Assembly (NCBI GenBank): GCA_911728455.2
Contig: OU452227.1
Coordinates: 24,925,414-24,989,413 of the forward strand
Source of the DNA: Marthasterias glacialis
Taxonomy: Eukaryota > Echinodermata > Asteroidea > Forcipulatida > Asteriidae
Direction: 5' to 3'
DNA length: 64,000 nucleotides
Within the stretch, counting starts at the first letter, position 1, and each line of letters starts with the position of its first letter. Made by a program: the position numbers and the translations under genes. The notes under the pieces are model-generated. The model was not told where the DNA came from and did no database searches. It worked only from the letters and a program-made list of their open reading frames with translations. This document shows, in pieces, positions 38,501 through 62,719 of this stretch.

Positions 38501-38727
38501 ACAAAATATTTGGAGTGGGTCGCACATCAACTGCTCCACACACTCAGGTGGAGCCCGATCGTGTTTCCTTGCTTGCAGAAGTTGATTTTGTTTGTTATTT
38601 CTGATTGTTACAGGAGCATCCGTTCATTAGAAGATACGAAAGAGAACGTGTAGATGTGGCAGGATATGTGTCAGACATCGTTGCTCAAATGAATGAGGCA
38701 GGGCTGAATTTCAACACGGATTATTAA
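20542..38727 (+). CDS. MAP2K4: Dual-specificity MAP kinase kinase 4 (MKK4/SEK1) orthologue, complete
   Basis: Twelve coding exons: 20542-20563, 26803-26992, 28177-28237, 29094-29207, 30782-30901, 31463-31582, 32958-33009, 33351-33478, 34753-34830, 36309-36457, 37473-37518, 38614-38727 (TAA). They total 1194 nt, 397 residues, all GT-AG and in phase. Motifs: MAPK-docking-like LGLKLDF near residue 18; glycine loop [11 protein letters not shown]; catalytic Lys129 (MAVK); HRD Asp227 (IIHRDVKPSN); DFG Asp245; activation-loop Ser255 and Thr259 in [11 protein letters not shown], the sites MAP3Ks phosphorylate in MKK4. The C-terminal part, SDVWSLGIT and [14 protein letters not shown]-like sequence, matches vertebrate MKK4 closely. 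By family, it phosphorylates Thr and Tyr in JNK and p38 in the cytoplasm. The N-terminus lacks the long Gly/Ser-rich leader of mammals. The first exon is the least certain part (see 22962-22983). Confidence 0.95.
21755..21920. repeat. G- and C-run-rich tract in MKK4 intron 1
   Basis: Runs of 9-12 G (about 21801, 21860) and of C (about 21910), ending in GGGGCTACGCCGCTGA. Two strands of homopolymer runs can form quadruplex or hairpin structures. Looks like the eroded end of a mobile element; family not recognised. Confidence 0.5.
22962..22983 (+). CDS. MAP2K4: Candidate alternative first coding exon of MKK4
   Basis: AAAATGGCGTTGAATCGGGC leads to GAATG|GTGAGTCA: a start codon in a good context, a 22-nt coding piece (MALNRAN) and a strong donor. 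Its length and phase equal those of the exon at 20542-20563 (MASMQQA), so either would join the exon at 26803 without a frame change. This may be a second promoter, or the true first exon if 20542 is wrong. No transcript evidence is available here. Confidence 0.45.
23365..23940. repeat. Inverted-repeat element, MKK4 intron 1
   Basis: The left end CTAGACCCAGTGAGTAAC and right end GTTACTGGGTCTAC are imperfect reverse complements, flanked on both sides by TATTAAACTAG. Inside, 'gtgcagtcaacgcaggataccag' repeats, and a related piece is at 52070-52220 ('cagtcaacacaggataccag'). MITE-like; no product. Confidence 0.55.
23955..24400 (+). mobile_element. Solo arm of the TAGCCCC fold-back family
   Basis: Starts TAGCCCCATACATTGTGCC and carries the same ordered blocks as the left arms at 48687, 49501 and 51025 ('gcttcttggcccaacgaacc', 'gatcggtcggtcgttgctg', 'gtttacctgatagtggtgac'). 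No matching inverted arm follows, so it is a truncated copy. It sits right after the palindromic GGCTAGACCGGGTCTAGCC. Confidence 0.75.
24588..24783. repeat. Palindromic MITE
   Basis: The left arm begins TTGAGTGCATTCTAC and ends GCACACGATTTTGCCCATG; the right arm is its imperfect reverse complement, CATGGGCAAAATCGTGTGC to GTAGAATGCGCTCAA. The arms are about 58 bp with about 75 bp between them, and the middle also has internal 'cagattgggc' pairing. It abuts the next inverted-repeat element at 24786. Confidence 0.75.
24786..25190. repeat. Inverted-repeat element bounded by 'gtcccaact' motifs
   Basis: GTCCCAACTATGGGTGGGAC and GTGTTACAGTTGGGATG at the left are answered by CTGTAACACTCAAGTTGGGAC and TTATAGTTGGGATGG at the right. 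Imperfect, about 400 bp, with no coding content. Confidence 0.5.
25487..26278. repeat. About 790-bp element with imperfect terminal inverted repeats
   Basis: The left end CAATAGACCGATTGC and then TCACGTGACCTATTG is mirrored at the right by CAATAGGTCACGTGA and GCAATCGGTCTATTG. Each terminus carries a CACGTG E-box, which could matter for transcription of the host gene. No transposase fragment was recognised inside. Called as a non-autonomous DNA transposon. Confidence 0.65.
27335..27470 (-). repeat. tRNA-derived SINE (family B), reverse orientation
   Basis: Contains GTGTCTTGCCCAGGAATATA and CCGGGATGCAAACC, the reverse complements of the family's body and B-box segments, then 'tcatcagagcttgacttgg' from the tRNA-like head. 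Diverged. Confidence 0.5.
28775..28960 (+). repeat. SINE family C (tRNA-like head plus 'ggttttcctccc' body)
   Basis: The head resembles GGATAGTTCAGTGGTTTC; the body has TTTTCCATATTTGGGGTTTTCCTCCCAC. Related copies at 36475-36890 and 52225-52480 share 'gtgagtagagttg', 'tctcctgtgccac' and 'gattagcct'. Confidence 0.55.
29860..30112 (+). mobile_element. LINE fragment, end of ORF2 in MKK4 intron 4
   Basis: The plus strand reads [20 protein letters not shown] then [18 protein letters not shown], ending at a stop. This is the 'C.CG..dQT..HiL..CP' zinc-knuckle-like tail common to Jockey/CR1-type reverse-transcriptase ORFs; the usual H and C are changed to N and W, a sign of decay. Preceding sequence ([14 protein letters not shown]) fits the 'R.TGHG' segment of such tails. 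Truncated. Confidence 0.6.
30218..30546. repeat. MITE with 14-bp perfect terminal inverted repeats
   Basis: TTGTTATACCATGG at 30218-30231 and CCATGGTATAACAA at 30533-30546 are exact reverse complements bounding 329 bp. No coding content. Just beyond it is another hairpin (30546-30652). Confidence 0.7.
30546..30652. repeat. Hairpin element
   Basis: ACAATTGTTGCATGTTGTG and GATGGGGTCCATGG on the left match CCATGGACCCCATCAC and GCTTGCAACAATTGT on the right. Arms are about 35 bp. Confidence 0.65.
30993..31330 (+). repeat. Two SINE family A copies in tandem
   Basis: The first has CAAGCTCGATGGTGTAGTTG, a B box GTGTTCGAATCCCACC and the tail TATACAGTGCTTAACACACA (about 30993-31145). The second, head only, has GCACGGTGGTCTAGTGGTAT and GTGAGTTCAAATCCTGC (about 31250-31325). 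The A- and B-box spacing is tRNA-like but the arms do not pair. Confidence 0.65.
31322..31475 (+). repeat. 48-bp tandem repeat copying the acceptor and start of MKK4 exon 6
   Basis: GACTGCTGG occurs at 31370, 31418 and 31466, exactly 48 bp apart, each preceded by 'atttgatg.ttaaag.t' or 'gttaatatttaagggt'. The third copy is the real exon start (AAG|GGTGACTGCTGG, exon from 31463). In the first two units the AG is displaced by one base, so using them would shift the frame. Confidence 0.85.
31795..32015 (-). repeat. tRNA-derived SINE (family B), reverse orientation
   Basis: Has TTTACAAGGTGCTGTGGC, CAGAAAATACCGGGGTGAACC, TTCTTTTACGTGCTTTGC, CATCCGAAGGACAAAACCGG and ACTTGAACCCACACTCAGAA, in the same order as 58440-58740. 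Confidence 0.7.
32395..32705 (+). repeat. tRNA-derived SINE (family B), near-complete copy
   Basis: The head is GTGGTCAAGTGCACTGGACT, the B box GGGTTCGAGTCCCTTG, then CCTTAAGCAAGGCATTTAAC, TGGATGGGTCGTAAAGCCC and the tail GGTGCTATATAAATGGG. Located in MKK4 intron 6. The best-preserved plus-strand copy in the window. Confidence 0.75.
33080..33254. repeat. MITE, 'TTGACCC' family
   Basis: Starts TATTGACCCAATTCATCTGA and ends AAGGGGTCAATA; inside are GCACCATTTTGGAAGTCAA and TTATACAGTGAAGTGCGC. Located in MKK4 intron 7. Confidence 0.7.
34095..34730. repeat. Relative of the 15222-15565 fold-back family
   Basis: CATTACCATGCAGTGAAGACC, TTCCCATTAATAAATACC and, further on, CCCACGTGACCAGTCTTTGACC and GGTATTTATGAATATGGAA follow the order of 15345-15565 in peroxidase copy 2. 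The hairpin arm itself is incomplete. MKK4 intron 8. Confidence 0.6.
35126..35200 (+). repeat. tRNA-like SINE head
   Basis: GATAGCTTAGTTGGTAGAGC is a canonical A-box region and GGTGTTCGTAGATAAAAATCCC is a decayed B box. It is followed by 'attctagtcaatttttctttgttcacc', which also follows the similar head at 59848-59925. Arms do not pair as a tRNA. Confidence 0.6.
35390..35480. repeat. Degenerate 'GAGACC' simple repeat, with a second block at 35820-35870
   Basis: Repeated GAGACCGAGACC / GAGACTGAGACC hexamers separated by non-repeat sequence. Low-complexity, strongly strand-asymmetric (purine-rich). Confidence 0.6.
36650..36890 (+). repeat. SINE family C, body copy
   Basis: GTGAGTAGAGTTGTGCATTGG, TCTCTCCTGTGCCACGG, CCGGTTTTCCTCC and TGCCAGTAAGGATGATTAGCC match the copy at 52225-52480 in order. 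MKK4 intron 10. Confidence 0.65.
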
Positions 38728-38859
38728 TTACATCAAATCAGGTAGAGTTAATATGAATGTGATTGTAAGTTAGGCCACCACTACTGCATTGTTTACCTAC
38801 ATGTAGTCCCTTATGAATGTGACATTAAGCTAGGCCATCATGACTGCATTGTTTACAGT

Positions 38860-39048
38860 GACATAACACGCATCTGCCCATGGTCTGCCATTTTGGGAGT
38901 CAAACTGCATGTAAAGATAGAGTGCCCGTGTCATCATGCGCATCACCCAAAATGCACACTGCATGTGCAGTAAACACGTGGAATGTCTTTTCTAAAATGA
39001 CACAACCAAGATTTATATTGGGTGATGACGCCAGGTGAATGGATCAAT
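38860..39048. repeat. MITE, 'TTGACCC' family
   Basis: Contains TCTGCCATTTTGGGAGTCAA, the palindromic-looking GTGCCCGTGTCATCATGCGC and the end GATGACGCCAGGTGAATGGA. Its left edge is degraded. Confidence 0.6.
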
Positions 39049-40884
39049 ATGTAGATGCTTGTGACCGGGACAATAACATAGGCCATAGCAATGTAAAAAG
39101 TACTTCCCCTAAACATATTGGCTTTACATGTTTAAAAAAAAAAATGGCAAAATGGTATCCAAATATAACAATTATAAATCAAAAAAATTTATAATATGGT
39201 TAAAGAAGGCATATTTTTATCACTATTAATGCTCATCTGCCATATATCATCTTGCAGTGGTGTCAAAGTTAAGTGCGGGAAATAGTGGTAGTCATTCATT
39301 AATTCATGCATTGATTGTAGTCGGTTATCAAATGCTTTTAAGCATGTGACACCTTTGGCCACCTGTTACCGATCAGGGGAACATCTGTGTGTATTTCAGA
39401 TGAGGGGACACATAGGATGCAAGATATTGTTTTTGATCATCACAGTGAAGTAGGCCTGACACTTTATTCTTGTCAAAGCAAGGCAGTTTTTCCTTAGTAA
39501 AAGGCCCCTGTATGAGAGATCTTTGTACTGGAACATTTCAAAGGGCACCAAGGCAATGACTAGGGGCATGGAGGCAAGGTTTGCCCTTAACTTTTTCAGT
39601 GACTAGCCGGCAGGACCAGTAAGTTTGTCATTTCACTAGTCTGCCAGCCTTTTCACTAGTCTGTATTTCATATTAAATAGGGACGTTGTTCAACACTGCT
39701 GAACTAGCCAGCTGGACCACTTGGAGAGAATTTGGACTGGTCCTCAGGTATTTTAACTAGCATTTTGCCAGCGGACCACTGTTAAGGGAGAATGCTTTGA
39801 AGTCTCAGGCCTGGTGAAGATGTGTGTAATGTACAAGGGAACTTGAGAGAGTGGTCTTTCTTGAAAGGAATGAATTGCTAGGCCTAGTCCCCCATCCTCT
39901 CCTTCCACATCGTCCAGCCCTTCCCCAACTACCCCTTACTCCTTGTACATAAAAAGCTCTGATCATTCGTCAAGGTCGTACCATAATTAAGCAACTTTAA
40001 CTACGGCTATGGTGATCATTGGCTGCAGTGACAACGTTGAAGAATAGGTTGTTTCAGCAATCCGGCCATAGCCATTACTATTACTGTAGTCGTCAATTTG
40101 ACCCGGCCATACACTAGAGGAACTACAGCAAAATTGCAGTACAGTACATGTAAGTCAAAGTAAACCAAAATAAATTGTGTCTAGATATAAAGTAAGCTAT
40201 ATTACCCGAATCTGAGGAAATATGACCTAAGCATTAACAAATTTTCTGGATTAACATTATCATGTGTACAAATTCTAAGCAGATTAATACATAACAAAAA
40301 TTGTGCTTACTAAAAAACTTCTGTCAATAAACTAACTATAAAGAACATTATTATGCAAAAATATTTAGAGCCTGAATGTTGTGAAATATTGCAAGAAATA
40401 TCTGTGAAAAAGATACATGTATGTGTAAATTTAAAATAGGAATGATACAAATGTCAATTCATTAACCCATATCTGCCTAACTAAAGGATTTGCTGTAAAT
40501 GCCTACCCAAGATAAAACCTGTTATGAACATGAAGTTTGTGTCTTTCTTTATACTCTCGTTACTAGTAATATGAGATGGGAAACATGGCAAAATATTCAT
40601 CAGATTAAAGAGAATTATTGGCTCTTTCCAACAGTATACAGTTTGTGGGGTATGTTTATGTACAAGGCAGTAAATAATGAATGTTAATTGTAGTTTATTG
40701 AGTGCTCTTAGTCAGGAACAGTGTTTATACATCGTGACCTGTCAAGCGGATATGGGTGAAGAATTTGAGATCAGAGTATAACTAGTGCTCTTAAAGTAAA
40801 CCTGATTGTCCCTAGTATCTCCCATGTCTAACTAATGGAATTAGATATAATGGAATTAAAACTAAATTACAAGCGTTAGGGGCT

Positions 40885-41009
<125 letters not shown>

Positions 41010-42919
41010 TGACCATCTTGGGTCTGGTCTTGCTGATGTTATACAACCACATTGTGTGGCCTAACTCCAGAACCTGCCAATAGGGGCTACACATCTGTTT
41101 CATCTCATCAATACATGGAAGATACAGAAAGGCTCATTAACCCTCCTACTATCTGATGATGTGGAGCCCACTATTTCACCGTCCAAAACCATTTACACGC
41201 TTCACTGATCATGCAAGTCCAGTGGTAAAGATGTAGTGTACAAATATTGTACCATTTTGAATGGTCGGCAGGCAGGTTAAAAATAAAAAATAACCCTTAT
41301 TTTTTATTTGGGGGGGGGGTATTTTCTCCAAGTCATATAAAAAAAAGATGCAACCAATGTTATTGTCGAAAAACCAACTGAGGCAGTCACTAAAAAAAAT
41401 CAAGGTGGGCATCCTGGCATTTGAACAAGCGAGGAAAACATTGGTGTGTAGGGAATGGTGAGTGAAGTTTGAATGTGGTTATTGATGATGGTTTAGAAAT
41501 TGCCAAATAATGGAAACTACAATTGTTTTCCTAGTAATATCTTGATGTGGAAGTGCTTCCCTCCTTTGTTTATTTTGTTGTACAGATTTCCAAATTACTG
41601 CAGAGTTCGTTAAAGCATTATATATATTGCTGTCATTACTTTTGTTTACAATATTGTCAAGCTTTACATTTGCAAGCTGGCTACACAGGCCGGAAACACT
41701 GAGCAGTACAACTTGCTAATTTGAGCATTTTTGTAAGTTCTTCAAATGTGTTGTGTTGTAGATAGATATTTGAAACTTGACCAATTATAATAGACCCAGG
41801 AAAAAATCACGTTGAACCAATCATAAGTCAGATGAAGGTAACTTTGGTTGTATTTGATTGCAGGCAAGTGAAGGCCTGACATTGGTTTTTAAAACCAAGG
41901 CTTGGGCTACAGCTGTGGCTTGGCCACTGTCAGCTTGTTTGAAGTCTTAAAGTGAAAGTGTTTTTAACCAGATGCCGCCCCCGGTGGCATTATTTTGTCG
42001 CAATTGCTGGAAACAGTTTTCTGTTAGAGTACAGCTGGTACAAAGAAACTCTGATTTGACAAATCAAACCGAACAAATATTCTCTTTGAAGCGCCATGTT
42101 TTTAGTTTGTCTATCGAGATAATGTAAAATTTATGCACTGTGAATTGCAAAACCTCAGCCATGAGCTACGGCATAGGATTGTTTCTGTAACTGGAACAAA
42201 GGCTGGATACTCTGTACATTCGAACTTACCTCAATTGACTCTAAATACAATGAATAAACAATGGTGGAAGCCTCTCGATGTCTCGTAATCCTCCTTTTGG
42301 AACAAAAGGACAAAGGTCTGGAATTAGGGATTACACAATAACCCCTGCATAATGGCAGCAATTCGGCAAAATATTCAAGAGCGATCTGGCTCTTTATGTG
42401 GGTGAAACAAAGCGTTAAATGGCACATGCATGCACTGTAGTTGAATGTATGAGCGCCCTCACACAAAAATACAAAATTCACATCACCCGTTTGCTGGCTC
42501 AGAAAATACAAGCCGGAGTCCAAGCTGAAGCTGAAGCCAAAGCCTAAGCCGGACCCTAAGCCAGAGCCTAAGCCGAAGCCTCTGCCATAGTTTTGAAAAG
42601 AGCCTTAATTAAAAAACAGCGATTTCAGTGAATGACCTGCAAAAGTTCGACACGCTTTATCATTTACAATGAAATAAGCATTTGAGAAAGACTCGGCGAG
42701 AGTCCAAACGTGAAGCCATTAACAATTTTTTGAAATTATAAATGTAACATTTGTTTTGCGGTCAAACTCACATGCAGTATGTTGGAAACTGTCCAGTTTA
42801 CTCAGTTAGACTGATACATTGTTAAAATATGATGATGCCAGAACTTTAAAAATCATCAATGTGTTGAAAGCCAAACCATAGTCATCAAATGTCTCGCTGG
42901 ATTGACAATTCAAACCAAA

Positions 42920-43120
42920 AACAAAATACCATGTCACATGTACACTGTACCAACTGTGATTGGTATCCAGCTCATTTTTGCTTAGCAGAAAATTGTTTCA
43001 AACTTACCACAATAAGGTTAACAGCCAAAATATCATTTCACATGTACCAAGTGTCACTTGTATCCAGCTCATTTTTGCTCAGCAAAAATTTTGCTCTGCT
43101 TAAGCAGCTCCCTGAAATTG
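42920..43120. repeat. Palindromic MITE, 'AGCAGAAA' family, third copy
   Basis: Two partial copies of the module ATACCATGTCACATGTACACTG / ATCCAGCTCATTTTTGCT in direct order, with AGCAGAAAATTG and GCTTAAGCAGCTCCCTGAAAT. Confidence 0.55.
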
Positions 43121-43491
43121 TGCCAAGGTGATTAATGTCTTGCAGATTGTAAGATCATGGTGAAATATCAAAATCCCACCTTAAGTTATTTTTGCATGCA
43201 AATGAATGGAGAAGATCATACACAAAACATGTTACAGTTTTTGTGATAACCAAAACAATTTGTTTTATTTTTTTAAACGATTGTTAATTTGCTTAATGTT
43301 GTTATTGGTACCATTCATCTTGTAAAATATTTGCATCTGAAATAATGTTAAATTGGATTGGGAAAAAATAACAATTTTTAATCTAATTTTATTTTTCTTG
43401 AATGGTTTGGAAATTACCCCATGTTACATGTAATCATGACGCTTTTCAATGAAAATTCTTGCACCTTTTCCAATTAATTTTTCACAGGTTA

Positions 43492-43667
43492 CATGTAAAG
43501 TATCACCCCTTGCATGCATGTCACATGTGTCGACTGTGCACACTCACCATTTGGGAAGTCAATAGGTCGCCTAATGTGCACCAAACTGTATAACACGCTG
43601 TGACAATGACTTCCAAAATGGTACAACCACGATTATTGTGATGATGACATCAAGTGAATTGGTTCAA
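43492..43667. repeat. MITE, 'TTGACCC' family
   Basis: TATCACCCCTTGCATGCATG at the left, GACTTCCAAAATGGTACAAC inside and GATGACATCAAGTGAATTGG at the right. Somewhat diverged. Confidence 0.6.
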
Positions 43668-43964
43668 TTGGTACATGAGAGCAGGCAACTTTGTTATGAA
43701 TTTCTGAGTATAGTGCTTAGGTCAATGTAATAGTTTTAGTACTCAAGAGTTGGCATTATAAATGGTTGTGAAATACAAGTAACAGAATTTCATCAGCATA
43801 TTAACAAAGCTCTTGGTCAACATTGGTAAAGTGTCTGTAAATGCTTCCATTCTTTGATGTATGTAATTAAAATCATTTGGTTGTTTCATTTGCAAGAAAA
43901 TGTTTAAAATGCATTCAGCATTTTTGTACGCATTTTCAGGCAGTTTAGGTCTCATCAGACGAAA

Positions 43965-44225
43965 ATTCAATTTTGGATCTTATATCTTTGAACAATAACA
44001 CTTCAGGCAGAAACATTTCAAGGAAAGTTTTCTACCATCATTATCTTTATACCATGTAAGGTATATGTAAATCTGTGAACATTTATGTTTTTCTTTCTTA
44101 CCAATGTTGAGCTGGGGCTTCACCAATGAGTTGATTGCATCAAAAATGGTATATTTAGGCCAAGTTTCAGAGTCGGTGTTATTCAGATGGAACCAATCAC
44201 AAACAATTTGTAAATTATACACCTG
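43965..44225. repeat. Dispersed repeat also found at 5000-5240
   Basis: Shares ordered blocks with the first kilobase of the inter-peroxidase stretch: 'acatttcaaggaaagttttc', 'catctttataccatgtaag' (here 'tatctttataccatgtaagg') and 'tctgtgaacattta' against 'tccgtgagcatttg'. Family unknown. Confidence 0.55.
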
Positions 44226-44412
44226 TAGGATCTTGGCTGATAACTTGCAAGTTGTTATTTCAGTATCAATGAACTGTGTGTGCTTTATTACCTTTGCCCA
44301 TTAATGTGTACGTTAATTTGAATGTTCAGCTTTTTGTAATATGGAGAGGGAATCCATTTTACTTCTATTATCAGAAAGGTAACGGGGAACCACCACGATG
44401 CAGTTTTCAGGT

Positions 44413-44891
44413 TAAATAGGGGCTGTAAGGTCAAATTCAGTTTTGTGATGCAATCATTTTTCAATAGATAGAGTCCTTATGAAAGTGCGGGAAAATTTAC
44501 AAGTCTGTAACCTCACGTTAAAATGGTGTAAAATGCCATTGTTTTTGATACCCTTCCAGTGCAAAAATTGTTAACATCCAATGACGTCACATTTCAAATA
44601 CACTGGTCTATACATTTTTGTACAAGGAATATTTTAGTTCATTTCTGATTTTCCATGATATTCAATCAAACAGCATCGATTTAACCTTTTGACTAACAAA
44701 CAAATTCTCATGACCTCCCATGTTTCAAATTTCATTCTGAAAGAGTACCAAATAAATTGACATTTTACACCAATTTAACATGAGATTTAGAGACATTAAT
44801 AATTGTTTTCACCTTCATAAGGACTCTATCTATTGGAAAACGAGTGCATCACAGAAACTGAAGTTGACCTTAGAGTCCCTCTTTACCTTGG
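44413..44891. repeat. Long inverted-repeat element (about 130-bp arms)
   Basis: The left arm 44413-44545 contains AATAGATAGAGTCCTTATGA; the right arm 44757-44891 contains its partner TCATAAGGACTCTATCTATT, with further pairing of GTGTAAAATG / CATTTTACAC and TAAGGTCAAATTCAG / CTGAAGTTGACCTTA. The arms differ at many positions, so this is an old copy. Confidence 0.75.
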
Positions 44892-46949
44892 CTCATAAAA
44901 GTAAAGTTGTGCTTTGTTGGCAGCCAAAATGCCCCGTGTTTATTTTGCTAAGGTTCAATCCGAAATGTACTCATATTTAAACCAATTTCTTTGCTTATGA
45001 GTTGTATGAAATCAAACCCAGATGATGTCTATAGTCAACGCCATTAATGTAATGTGAAAATAGCTAATATGTGTCTTTTTAATCTCCTCTCTGCTCAATG
45101 TATTCCCATGTAAAGTAAACCAATATGTGTACTACTTAAGGTTTAAAAGTTTGCAGACCACTGGTCTAAAATGACAGTTGCGCTTCAGATATGATGACCC
45201 CTTGAAATTGCACAAATAGTTGATGATGCTAATTGCATAGAATTGTTATACATGTTAAACTAAATACATATTTTGTGTATGTTATGTTCTTGCAGCTGAG
45301 ACAAATACTGTGTGAGCTCAATTTATGTGGTTTAGTTTAAAATTCAAAGTATAAACAATTGAGGTTCTTACATTGAATATGTAGAGTGTTGACTTCTGTA
45401 TCTCATGCTTGGACTTTATATTGTCTTTCATTTGGCAATCTTTCTGGTTTAAAAAAGGTTTGCCATCTCATGAGAATATTAAGTTTTTATATAATTGTTC
45501 TGAATACATTTTGTTTTTCCTTTTTTGTGTGTGTGTTTTAATTTTTTTTTTTTACATTTGTATATTGTTATCTTTCCCCCACAGTCAACGCTCTGTAGTT
45601 TTAACCAAGGATGAAATCAAAAGAAATCACAGTAAATTAGTTTTGTCAAAACCAACTAATTTACAGAGCTTCAGTACATGTACTCTTGATGCTTTAGCTG
45701 TTCAGACTCTAAGCAATTGTTCTTGTATTTTTATGTTACTTAATCAACTGATGTTTACATTGATTTCACAAGGACATTTAATTAGTCCCACACCATTTAT
45801 AGTTTGCTATTCACTGATTGTAGGATTGAAGCACTGTATACTTTACTGCTTTTCATGGTTTATGTGGAAGCCAATTCTTAGGTAATTTGAGTGGGTTTCT
45901 AAACTAATATTCTGCATCTTAGAGGAGCTATTTTAAAACCACGAGACAACTGAGCATGCTCAGTGATGAGAGGCCAGCTCAAACTAAATTTAATGTTCGT
46001 TATGCAATCAACATTCTTATTATCATTCCTTTATATGGAATCATTGTTGAATATCCTGGGTTGGATTGCAACAAGCGGTCTTAACCCGGTTTATACCCCT
46101 AGCCAACTAATATGAGACACGCTTAGACAATCTTTAATCATAAACAGATTACAATAGTGCAGTCTATAATTATAGCTGGTCTTAAATCTGAAGCCTGTGC
46201 TGTGCTGGCAATAATCGGTCTCCTTTTTGTTTTTAAACATGGTGCTTCATCTGTTAGTTGTTGATGATTTAATGCAAAGAGCCCTACGATGAGACCGTTT
46301 ATTTAGAGACAGATTACACCCAGTAGAGGCATTATGACAAAGACATACTGTATTGCAAATAAAGATTTCCAAGGGAAAGAGACTACAAAGCCATTGCACC
46401 TGTCAGTGTGCCATGGATAATGGTTGCTGTCATAATTAACAAAACTTACTTAGGGATGTTTGTTTGTATTTCACTACTCACGACTTGTCTATATTGCAAC
46501 AGGCTTGATGACTAAGCTAAGACCATCTAGGGAAAAAAGCCGGCTATAACTGACTGGTCTTAGACCACTGGCTAAGACCGTTTTATTGCAAATCCACACC
46601 TGATTGCATAAACTTATACCTTCTAGATTAGTCTGTACTTAGACAAAAGTAAATCCCAAGCTACCGTGTTGTAATAATTGTATGTATGATGCTAACCATC
46701 AAACTTTCTCATCTGTTGCTATGGTAATGTTAAACAGTAATTTAAGTTTTAGTGAGTTTTTATCATATCCATAAGAGTTATCACCAGCTTTGAAATGCAG
46801 GCATGTATAATGATATTACAAAAATGAAGGAATGGAATATATTAAAAAGAATTATATTAAAATGGAATATGACTGTTATGTTTGTTTGAGTAGTTTTTAA
46901 TCGCAGTCAGAGTTCATCTTGGAAATTTTAGACAATGGATAAATATATT

Positions 46950-47640
46950 GTTTTACCTTACACTGATGTGTGGTAAGCACTGTACGCTCTGTGCTTTCCC
47001 GAATTCTGTTGTAAAAAAATCCACAGGCATGATATTCAGGTGGGAATCAAACCAACGGCCACCCCGCCATTCTAGAGAAGATGTCTTAACTACTGAATAT
47101 GCCCAGTGACAAGAGGCCAGTTTGAATCCTGCAATGAGCAGCAGGTACTGCAAAAATTTAATAGATGTAATAATTGCATTGGGGGACAAAGGATATACTT
47201 TTGGTTTTTCCCTTACACAGATGTGTGATGAGCACTGTATACTCGGTGCTTTCCCAAGTCTGGTGGAAAACAATTCACATTCTACTAGGGTGAGATTCGA
47301 ACCCATGAACCACACATTCTAGAGCAGATATCTTAACCACTAAAGTACCGAGTGTGCCCGGTGACGAGAGGCCAGTTTGAATCCTGTAATTAGCAAACAA
47401 TTTAATAGATGTAATAACTGCATTGGGAATAAAAGATATAATTTTGGTTTTTATCCTTTAGTGATGTGTTAAAAGCACTGTATACTCGGTGGACTGAGTC
47501 CGAAAGGAAAAAAATCCACAGGCATGCTACTCTGGTGGGATTCGACCCATGACCACCACCATTTTAGGGCAGATTTCTTACCACTAAACCACCGAATGTA
47601 TGAGTATAGTGCTTATCACACATCGTTAAACAACAAAATA
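46950..47640 (-). repeat. Three SINE family A copies in tandem, reverse orientation
   Basis: Units at about 46960-47100, 47205-47345 and 47455-47640 each start near ACTGATGTGTGGTAAGCACTG, pass through 'tccacaggcatg' and end near 'cattctagagaagatgtcttaac'. The joining sequence 'gaggccagtttgaatcctg.aat.agca' is repeated too, so the array arose by tandem duplication of one insertion plus flank, not by three independent insertions. Confidence 0.75.
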
Positions 47641-48540
47641 ATATTCTTTATCCCCAACATGCCCGATGCAGTAATTACATCTATTAAATACATCTTTTAA
47701 TAGTTATGAAATAGAGACAGAACTCAAATATTGATACCTTAGGAATGGGGGTTGATGGTCTTGGACTAAAACTGGGGTTGATCAGGGTGTTGGTTTGAAT
47801 CCCTGTCATGACACTTTGGTGTCATTGAGCAAGACACTTAACTATAACTGCTTCTCTTCACCCAGGAGTAAATGGGTACCTGTGATGCTGTGGAGATGGT
47901 TCTTTTAATTGATTTAGCCTGATGCGCTACTTGGCTGCACAGGTTTAGGCTGTATACTCCCAGAAAGCTGAGATGGAATAAATGAAATGGCCCATTGATC
48001 AGGGTAATAATCTTCATGTCACATGAGCGTTAACTTGGGGGATACCAGGGCTATATAATGTTTGATAGTATTCATATTAAAATGAAGCTGAATTTGTTTG
48101 TTGGGAAAGATGTTCACAAGCAAAGTTGCATGTTCACAACCTCATTCTTCATGGATTTAATAAGAATTTCTACAGACTCAAATCTGAAGACGACTGTTCA
48201 ACTACTTTGGATCTTTAAATGGGCGCTTTTTATTTTATTATTATAATTTTTCAAAGAAAAAGACTCCAAAGGAAATTAAAAAAACCTAAAATTTCTGGAA
48301 ATCGCGGCCCAGTTGGCATAGCCGGACGACGTCGTCTGCTACTCATACAACAGCGCCCTCTTGCGCCATATAAAAGAGAATGCGACAGGTTTTACTGGAA
48401 CCAAGACTTCGTACATTATGTACGTAATTATATCAATACAGCACCACACTGTTAACAATTAACATTTTTTTCTCGGTGTCTTGGCGACATGACAACAGCG
48501 TAAAATAAAGTGGGGAAAACGACGCTTTTTCTTTGTAAAG

Positions 48541-62719
<14,179 letters not shown>

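Noticed and set aside
45409-45885. 158-codon hydrophobic open frame downstream of MKK4
   Set aside because: Its phenylalanine-rich makeup comes from T-rich sequence; there are no splice partners or recognisable domain, and it probably lies in UTR or intergenic DNA.
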